Shown here: positions 40,897 to 45,435 of the stretch, piece after piece
Position numbering within the stretch: the first letter of the stretch is position 1
Layout of the letters: every line of letters begins with the position of its first letter
NCBI GenBank assembly: GCA_964353875.1
Contig: CAYGXU010000013.1
Location: 1 to 45,435 of the forward strand
DNA: 45,435 bases
Origin: MGNI01 sp964353875
GTDB lineage: Bacteria; Chloroflexota; Anaerolineae; Anaerolineales; E44-bin32
Reading direction: 5' to 3'
The notes under the pieces: generated by a model
Told to the model about the DNA's origin: nothing
The model's database searches: none
The model's input: the letters and a program-made list of their open reading frames with translations, nothing else
Program-made: the position numbers and the translations under genes

Positions 40897-41919
40897 GTGC
40901 GAACGGACGAATTTGATTATTCCTTACCTGCAGAATTCATTGCACAACGCCCAGCTGATCCGCGCGATTCTTCACGATTGATGATACTTGATCGCAAGAC
41001 AGGTCACATTGAACATCAGATTTTTCGGCATATCGACGAGTTTCTTTCCCCAGGCGACGCCTTGATCCTAAATAAAACCAAAGTGATCCCCGCCCGCTTG
41101 CATGCCCGCAAGATTCCCACAGGGGGAGCAATCGAAGTACTCTTGCTGAAGCGTCATAGTGAGCAAACATGGGAAGCCCTCGTCGGCGGGAAAGGCCTTC
41201 GGGTTGGCCAACGCCTGGCTATCGATCGAGGTCCTGAAGGCGAAATTATTGCAGATCTCGGTCAGGCAAGCCGCTTGATCCGCTTCGAGAGAGCCATCGC
41301 AAAGGATCTAGATCGCATTGGTGAGATGCCGCTCCCACCCTACATCCATACACCGCTCAAAACCCCAGACGAGTACCAGACCGTTTTCGCTCGCGTCTCT
41401 GGTTCGGCTGCAGCGCCGACCGCTGGTCTGCATTTCACACCCCGTTTGCTTAAATCTATCCGCGCACATGGTGTGCAGATCGTCCAAATTACATTGCATG
41501 TGGGATTGGATACTTTTGCCCCCGTATCCGAAGAAGATCCAAGGCAACATACCATCCACCGCGAGTGGTGTCAAATCACCCCTAAGGCAGCCAATCTCAT
41601 TCAACGGACACATGCTGCCGGAGGAAGGATCGTTGCCGTCGGAACAACAACGGTGCGGACTTTGGAAACGGCATCATGTCATGTCCAAGGGGGTGAACTC
41701 ATCATGCCGTTCTCAGGTTACACGGATCTCTTCATCTTACCTGGATTTCAATTTAAAGTTGTGGATGCCATCCTTACCAACTTTCACCTGCCTCGTTCTA
41801 CCTTGTTGATGATGGTCAGCGCATTCACTGGGCGAGAACAGCTCCTCCAGGCCTACCAAGAAGCGATGAGGATCGGTTACCGTTTTTATTCCTTCGGTGA
41901 TGCCATGCTGATTCTCTAA
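40897..41919 (+). CDS. queA: tRNA preQ1(34) S-adenosylmethionine ribosyltransferase-isomerase
   Basis: A 340-residue enzyme that transfers and isomerises the ribosyl part of SAM onto preQ1 at tRNA position 34, giving epoxyqueuosine. Motifs: FDYSLPAEFIAQRPADPRDSSRLM near residues 5-28, LNKTKVIPARLHARK near 60, YNTVFA-like YQTVFARVSGSAAAPTAGLHFT near 157-178, VTLHVG-like ITLHVGLDTFAPV near 197, VGTTTVRTLE near 249, and LPGFQFKVVDAILTNFHLPRSTLLMMVSAF near 277. It starts at GTG with no SD, 3 nt after the DUF2905 stop, so translation is probably coupled. Confidence 0.96.
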   Translation: MRTDEFDYSLPAEFIAQRPADPRDSSRLMILDRKTGHIEHQIFRHIDEFLSPGDALILNKTKVIPARLHARKIPTGGAIEVLLLKRHSEQTWEALVGGKGLRVGQRLAIDRGPEGEIIADLGQASRLIRFERAIAKDLDRIGEMPLPPYIHTPLKTPDEYQTVFARVSGSAAAPTAGLHFTPRLLKSIRAHGVQIVQITLHVGLDTFAPVSEEDPRQHTIHREWCQITPKAANLIQRTHAAGGRIVAVGTTTVRTLETASCHVQGGELIMPFSGYTDLFILPGFQFKVVDAILTNFHLPRSTLLMMVSAFTGREQLLQAYQEAMRIGYRFYSFGDAMLIL

Positions 41920-41948
41920 TTGACTTCCATCGCCATCTATGAGATACT
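41920..41948 (+). promoter_or_regulatory. Promoter of the leader ORF and AIR-synthase-like gene
   Basis: TTGACT, 17 bases, GATACT with an extended TGA in front (TGAGATACT). It begins at the last base of the queA stop. The predicted start is near 41955, giving a leader of about 170 nt before the AIR-synthase-like gene. Confidence 0.55.
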
Positions 41949-42011
41949 TCTTGCAGGCTCGGCTTGAGCCTTCACATCTTCCGCCATCTTAACACGGAGG
42001 AGGTGATGCCA

Positions 42012-42065
42012 ATGAGTCATAGCTCTAGTCAACGCGCTGCGGCATCCCTCCTCTTAGTGAGATAA
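42012..42065 (+). CDS. Putative leader peptide (17 aa) of an attenuator
   Basis: A short frame MSHSSSQRAAASLLLVR ending in TAA, preceded by a very strong SD (GGAGGAGG, 41996-42003) 8 nt from the ATG at 42012. An upstream ATG at 42006 would be too close to the SD. The peptide holds Ala-Ala-Ala-Ser-Leu-Leu-Leu-Val just before its stop. Those codons overlap the 5' arm of a perfect 14-bp hairpin. This is the arrangement of leader peptides in amino-acid attenuators, where Leu/Val runs occur in leu and ilv leaders. The downstream gene is not a leucine gene, so the sensed amino acid is open. Confidence 0.55.
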   Translation: MSHSSSQRAAASLLLVR

Positions 42066-42110
42066 GGATGCCGCAGCGCAAAAAGAGGCCGTCCCCGTGG
42101 GCGGCCTTTC
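42034..42110 (+). terminator. Attenuator-like hairpin pair before the AIR-synthase-like gene
   Basis: Hairpin 1: GCGCTGCGGCATCC (42034-42047) pairs perfectly with GGATGCCGCAGCGC (42066-42079); its 3' arm begins right after the leader stop. Hairpin 2: AGGCCGTCC (42086-42094) pairs with GGGCGGCCT (42099-42107) and is followed by TTCTACT, a weak terminator. GCCGC of the hairpin 1 3' arm could instead pair with GCGGC of hairpin 2, as an antiterminator. Fold and switching are inferred by eye. Confidence 0.55.
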
Positions 42111-42126
42111 TACTCTCCCAAAAGAT

Positions 42127-43149
42127 ATGTGTGCCTTCCCTTTAGGTAAGCTTCCTCATGATGAGCTAGCCCGTTGGCTCAATCGCCTTCAATCACAAGA
42201 TCCTCGCGTAATCGTCGGTCCCGGAATCGGTCTGGATTGCGCGGTCATTGATTTCGGCGATGTCTATCTGGTGGCGAAATCGGATCCGATCACCTTCACG
42301 GCTGAGGATATCGGCTGGTACGCAGTTCAGATCAACGCCAATGATATCGCCACCTCGGGTGCCCAGCCACGTTGGTTCATGGCTGTGCTGCTGCTTCCCG
42401 AACAGACCACCGATCGAGAGTTGATTGATCGCATCTTCACCCAGATCGAACAGGCCTGTCGAGAGATTGAGGTCACGCTGGTTGGAGGACACACTGAAAT
42501 CACCGCTGGTCTCGATCGCCCGATTCTGATCGGCACGATGTGGGGTGAGATTACAAAAGACCAGTTGATCACACCCAAGGGCGCGTCCCCTGGAGACATC
42601 CTGCTCCTTACGAAGGGAATCCCGATTGAGGCTGGAAGCATCCTGGCGCGTGAATATAAAGCGGAATTAGGAAGCCTCCCTGAAGCAACGGTGGAACGTG
42701 CACGCAAGTACCTCTTCGATCCCGGCATCTCTGTCCTCCCCGAGGCGCGCATTGCAGTCGAAATTGGCGGCGTGACCTGCATGCATGATCCCACTGAAGG
42801 CGGAATATTGAGTGGATTATGGGAACTGTCCGATGCCGCTGAAGTTGGTCTGCTCATCGATGAGGGGGCAATTCTGATCTTGCCCGAGGCACAAGCTCTC
42901 TGTGAGCATCTCGGTGTGGACCCGCTCGCCGCGATCGCTTCTGGCGCCATGCTGATGGCGGTTGAGGAGGGGAAAGTCGAAAGAGTGCGCATCGGCATCG
43001 AATCCGCCGGAATCAACGTCTCACAAATTGGCATCGTCACTCATCAAAAAGGAGTCTGGAGGCAAAGCGCATCCGGCTTACAGTCTTTGCCAAGGCCGGC
43101 TCGAGATGCACTGGCTGAGCTCTTCGAACGCCGACCGCCGATAACCTGA
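42127..43149 (+). CDS. AIR synthase-related protein, HypE/ThiL-like
   Basis: A 340-residue protein of the PurM superfamily, which uses ATP to activate a substrate oxygen. It has the N-terminal half (VGPGIGLDCAVIDFGDVYLVAKSDPITFTAEDIGWYAVQINANDIATSGAQPRWFMAVLLLP, read in pieces), the glycine-rich VTLVGGHTEITAGLDRPILIGTM near residue 125, a PGDILLLTKGIPIEAG linker, and the C-terminal half with GVTCMHDPTEGGILSGLWEL near 215. The C-terminal Cys of true HypE (PRIC tail) is missing and no hydrogenase genes are nearby, so it is not HypE proper. The substrate is unknown. The ATG at 42127 is chosen; an in-frame GTG at 42097 lies inside the terminator-like hairpin. It is probably controlled by the upstream leader. 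Confidence 0.8.
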   Translation: MCAFPLGKLPHDELARWLNRLQSQDPRVIVGPGIGLDCAVIDFGDVYLVAKSDPITFTAEDIGWYAVQINANDIATSGAQPRWFMAVLLLPEQTTDRELIDRIFTQIEQACREIEVTLVGGHTEITAGLDRPILIGTMWGEITKDQLITPKGASPGDILLLTKGIPIEAGSILAREYKAELGSLPEATVERARKYLFDPGISVLPEARIAVEIGGVTCMHDPTEGGILSGLWELSDAAEVGLLIDEGAILILPEAQALCEHLGVDPLAAIASGAMLMAVEEGKVERVRIGIESAGINVSQIGIVTHQKGVWRQSASGLQSLPRPARDALAELFERRPPIT

Positions 43150-43151
43150 AG

Positions 43152-43574
43152 TCAGACGATGAAACCCGAGATATATCCCATAAATGTCAGTACCACCACG
43201 ATCAAGATGTGAACTCCCAGGAAAAGCCCTAGGCCAATTTTGTAGGCGAATTGTGCAAAGAAGCCACCCAGGATCGCATACAATACAGCAGTCACAAACC
43301 AGGCAACTGCAGGGCTTGCCTCCTTTCCAAATACTGCAAAAGGTCCACGCGACAACGCCAGCAAAGACGAGCGGCCGATTTCAGTGAGGCATTCATCTCG
43401 CCGTCCCATTCCCGCTTTCGCCGATGCCGCCATCTCCAAACAGCGGTTGTCCTTACTCAAGAGGATTTCCGCCACCCCCATTTCGATAAGAAATAACCCG
43501 ATAGCAAGTATTGAACCCATGAGAAAGCGCATCATTCGCATTCTGGTCATACTGGATCCCGTGTCGGTTTTCAT
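43152..43574 (-). CDS. Small integral membrane protein, unknown
   Basis: A 140-residue protein with probably three membrane helices (about residues 17-37, 88-110 and 115-138; FLMGSILAIGLFLIEMGVAEIL, AVAWFVTAVLYAILGGFFAQFAY, LFLGVHILIVVVLTFMGYI). An outer or inner loop of about 45 residues carries two Cys (NRCLEM and DECLTE). Family not recognised. Several ATGs exist near the start and 43550 is an alternative to 43574. It converges with the AIR-synthase-like gene (2-bp gap) and lies 31 nt downstream of pfkA on the same strand. Confidence 0.6.
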   Translation of the reverse strand: MKTDTGSSMTRMRMMRFLMGSILAIGLFLIEMGVAEILLSKDNRCLEMAASAKAGMGRRDECLTEIGRSSLLALSRGPFAVFGKEASPAVAWFVTAVLYAILGGFFAQFAYKIGLGLFLGVHILIVVVLTFMGYISGFIV

Positions 43575-43605
43575 CCAATCACCCGTCGTTTATTTGCCGA
43601 ATCAT

Positions 43606-44700
43606 TCATGAGGCTATATCATCGCCCAGACAAATTCCCAAATCATGTGCAGTGCGAACAGAATCACCCTGTAAATCCACCTGTTTTGGAACCGCCAAAG
43701 CCTTCTCTAAGGCAACATCGATGATTTCTGTCCCGTGTAAACCCACCATGTGGCCGTACCGCTTTGCAGCAGCCAGATGAACAGCAGCGGCTCCAAAACG
43801 AGACGCCAGCCAGCGATCAAAGGCAGTGGGTGAACCTCCACGCTGCAGATGTCCCAAGACCGTAACTCTGGCTTCTACCGAACAGGCTTGAGCGACGTTC
43901 TCAGTAATTAGCCGACCGATCCCCCCTAAACGCGGGGAGCAAATCTCATCTCCCTTCTGACGAAATACCTGAGCACCACCTTCTGGGCAAGCTCCTTCAG
44001 CAACAGCAATGATGCTGAAATAGCGACCGGATTTAGCTCGATCGAGGATCTTCTGATAAATCCGCTCAAGGTGAAAAGGGATTTCTGGGATGAGAATCAC
44101 ATCCGCGCCCCCAGCCAGGCCCGCCTCGAGTGTAATGAAGCCAGCGTCTCGACCCATAAGTTCAAGTACCATGACTCTATGATGCGATTCGGCGGTGGTA
44201 TGCAAACGGTCAAGCGCTTCGCTCGCCACATTGACTGCCGTGTCGAATCCGAAGGTCACATCCGTGCCGCCAATATCGTTATCGATGGTCTTGGGAACCC
44301 CGATCACCGGGCAGCCCTTGTGGAAGAGCTCCAAGCTGATACGTAATGTCCCATCCCCACCAACAACAATGAGCGCATCCAAGGAGAGTTCTCGTATGCG
44401 TTCCACCACCTGATCGGAGACATCCTCAATAATCTCCCTGCCCTCTTTGATAACTTTCCTGGCAAATGGATTCCCCCGGTTTGCAGCACCAAGGATCGTT
44501 CCCCCACGAGGCAATATGCCACGGACCGCATCCGGGGTGAGCGCCAATGTCCCCTGGGGATCGAGAAGGCCTTCAAAACCTTGACGTATCCCAATCACCT
44601 CGCAATCGAAAACGTTGTAAGCGGTTTTAACCGCCGCTCGGATGACCGCATTCAAGCCAGGCGCATCCCCTCCACCCGTCAGTATACCAATTCGCTTCAT
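43606..44700 (-). CDS. pfkA: 6-phosphofructokinase, ATP-dependent type with Lys in the second switch position
   Basis: A 364-residue enzyme phosphorylating fructose 6-phosphate. Motifs: GILTGGGDAPGLNAVIRA (residues 5-22), LIVVGGDGTLRIS near 112, GVPKTIDNDIGGTDVTFGFDTA near 134-155 (catalytic Asp), ELMGRDAGFITLEAGLAGGAD near 180, and LGHLQRGGSPTAFDR near 289. The nucleotide-site residue is Gly (GGDGT), as in ATP enzymes. The PKTIDND Lys is shared with PPi enzymes. This Gly+Lys combination occurs in actinobacterial-type ATP-PFKs. ATP use is likely but not certain. AAGGA stands 8-9 nt before the ATG. Confidence 0.92.
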   Translation of the reverse strand: MKRIGILTGGGDAPGLNAVIRAAVKTAYNVFDCEVIGIRQGFEGLLDPQGTLALTPDAVRGILPRGGTILGAANRGNPFARKVIKEGREIIEDVSDQVVERIRELSLDALIVVGGDGTLRISLELFHKGCPVIGVPKTIDNDIGGTDVTFGFDTAVNVASEALDRLHTTAESHHRVMVLELMGRDAGFITLEAGLAGGADVILIPEIPFHLERIYQKILDRAKSGRYFSIIAVAEGACPEGGAQVFRQKGDEICSPRLGGIGRLITENVAQACSVEARVTVLGHLQRGGSPTAFDRWLASRFGAAAVHLAAAKRYGHMVGLHGTEIIDVALEKALAVPKQVDLQGDSVRTAHDLGICLGDDIAS

Positions 44701-44935
44701 GGTCTGATCCTTCCAAAATATGACATGCTACCGTGAAGACGGATTGTACGCCATTGATTCAAGCAGGACAAGCCGAGCGATTAGCCTTCTCCCAACCTTC
44801 GGTACACGTTTCGCCGCCTTTATTATTCTGCAAATCCCTTTCGCGAAACACTTCTTCCGCATGATGATGAATATGGATATATAAATCGCAATGTATGGCT
44901 ATGCGCAGGCGGGTGGGGAACCTGCAACGTAAAAG

Positions 44936-44964
44936 AAAAACCCGGCTCCTGTGTAAGCCGGGCT
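44936..44964 (-). terminator. Intrinsic terminator of the last minus-strand gene
   Basis: On the minus strand AGCCCGGCT pairs with GAGCCGGG(TT) around TACACAG and runs into TTTTTC. It begins about 22 nt after the stop at 44987. The 286-bp gap 44701-44986 holds nothing else I recognise. Confidence 0.8.
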
Positions 44965-44986
44965 TTCTCATATAGACTCGATGGCT

Positions 44987-45435
44987 CTAAGGCAGCGTCC
45001 AATAGGCGATCTCCTCGACTTCTACTTTTAAATTCGCCGTCTGGGCTGCACCAATGAATACGCCGAATTTACCCTTCGTATGAGCATTGTCACTGAGCTG
45101 CGCCAATCGTTTGCCATCTACATAGAGCATCATTTGGCTCCCCTCTGCCCTCATCCCGAGGCGATAGGTCTTGTTTGCGCCAATTTGGATGGCTTCATTG
45201 GCTGTCCAGGGGATGATTTCGTTAAATTTTTCTCCATTCCAGCTGCGCAGTGAATAACGACCATCGCACGATATGGCATACAGGTACCCAACATAGACCT
45301 CATTTGGCGCCGTCGAGCGAGCCATTAATCCAAAACGATCTAGTCCAGAACATTCTCCTGACTTGAAGATCCCCTCCAGATAGAAATCGCTCAAATCTGG
45401 CCAGGTGAGCATCCAGCCTTCATAGTAATCAGCAT
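44987..45435 (-). CDS. Partial protein with C-terminal concanavalin-like (DUF1080/LamG-type) domain
   Basis: Only the last 148 codons are in the window; the frame stays open to the edge (ADYYEGWMLTWPDL at the cut). The segment looks like a beta-sandwich sugar-binding or laminin-G-like domain as in DUF1080 proteins: FYLEGIFKSGECSGLDRFGL, GYLYAISCDGRYSLRSWNG, YRLGMRAEGSQMMLYVDGKRL and KGKFGVFIGAAQTANLKVEVEEIAYW. Such domains commonly end extracellular or lipoprotein-type proteins. The rest of the protein and its function lie outside the window. A strong terminator follows. Confidence 0.7.
   Translation of the reverse strand, partial: ADYYEGWMLTWPDLSDFYLEGIFKSGECSGLDRFGLMARSTAPNEVYVGYLYAISCDGRYSLRSWNGEKFNEIIPWTANEAIQIGANKTYRLGMRAEGSQMMLYVDGKRLAQLSDNAHTKGKFGVFIGAAQTANLKVEVEEIAYWTLP

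Noticed and set aside
42127..43149. Annotation as hydrogenase maturation factor HypE
   Set aside because: The C-terminal Cys-containing tail needed for carbamoyl transfer is missing and no hyp or hydrogenase genes adjoin.
1..45435. tRNA genes, CRISPR arrays, prophage or transposase genes
   Set aside because: No T-loop consensus with paired arms, no regularly spaced direct repeats and no transposase, integrase or phage protein were seen by eye; a tRNA or covariance-model scan was not possible.

Overview
The window looks like chromosomal DNA of an anaerobic, possibly thermophilic member of the Chloroflexota (Anaerolineae-like). This is inferred from gene content, not from a marker gene. The pointers are a fused gamma-alpha 2-oxoacid:ferredoxin oxidoreductase, LysM and SH3 surface proteins with Pro/Thr-rich linkers, zinc-ribbon proteins, a T-box leader, and promoters that suggest leaderless mRNAs. 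I see no tRNA, rRNA, CRISPR array or prophage. The DNA is mostly housekeeping and central metabolism, with a small repeat family in the gaps.

Layout. 1-4.1 kb: a repeat copy, then a minus-strand operon of a GntR/FadR regulator and korA-korB, with a visible promoter and candidate operator. 4.1-6.6 kb: plus-strand SanA/YdcF-like protein, HD-domain protein and LysM protein. 6.6-9.2 kb: malate dehydrogenase and selD. The selD frame continues upstream through an in-frame UGA at the catalytic position, so it appears to be a selenoprotein. A gene remnant and a second repeat copy lie upstream of it. 9.2-13.3 kb: metal/cobalamin-binding-type protein, S51-like protein, M20 amidohydrolase, RicT-like PSP1 protein. 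13.5-18.4 kb: a compact operon nuoB-nuoCD-nuoI, a small Cys protein and an Mrp-type ATPase, behind a consensus promoter and a leader of about 280 nt. 18.5-19.8 kb: divergent SH3 and zinc-ribbon genes sharing overlapping -10 elements. 20.2-23.0 kb: a second, four-subunit 2-oxoacid:ferredoxin oxidoreductase.

23.1-27 kb: a third repeat copy, an isochorismatase-fold hydrolase, a class A beta-lactamase-like protein and an unknown protein. 27-32.6 kb: two different valyl-tRNA synthetases in tandem (archaeal-like, then bacterial type) behind a T-box with a GUC (Val) specifier. A fourth repeat copy sits immediately upstream of the T-box promoter. 33-35 kb: coiled-coil protein, putative small membrane peptide, DUF4332 protein. 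35.7-39.6 kb: zwf, glk, an SDR and a broken nnrE. 39.6-43.1 kb: ruvB-DUF2905-queA, then a promoter, an 18-codon leader ORF, two hairpins and an AIR-synthase/HypE-like gene, an arrangement that resembles transcription attenuation. 43.1-45.4 kb: a membrane protein, 6-phosphofructokinase and the 3' end of a surface-type protein.

Metabolically, glucokinase, phosphofructokinase and glucose-6-phosphate dehydrogenase feed sugar into glycolysis and the pentose phosphate route. Malate dehydrogenase and the two ferredoxin-linked 2-oxoacid oxidoreductases handle organic and branched-chain oxoacids. The partial complex I module is the likely entry point for low-potential electrons. The most interesting items are the Sec-containing SelD, the T-box-controlled ValS pair, the attenuator-like leader before the AIR-synthase gene, the nuo-Cys protein-Mrp operon, and the repeat family with inverted ends.
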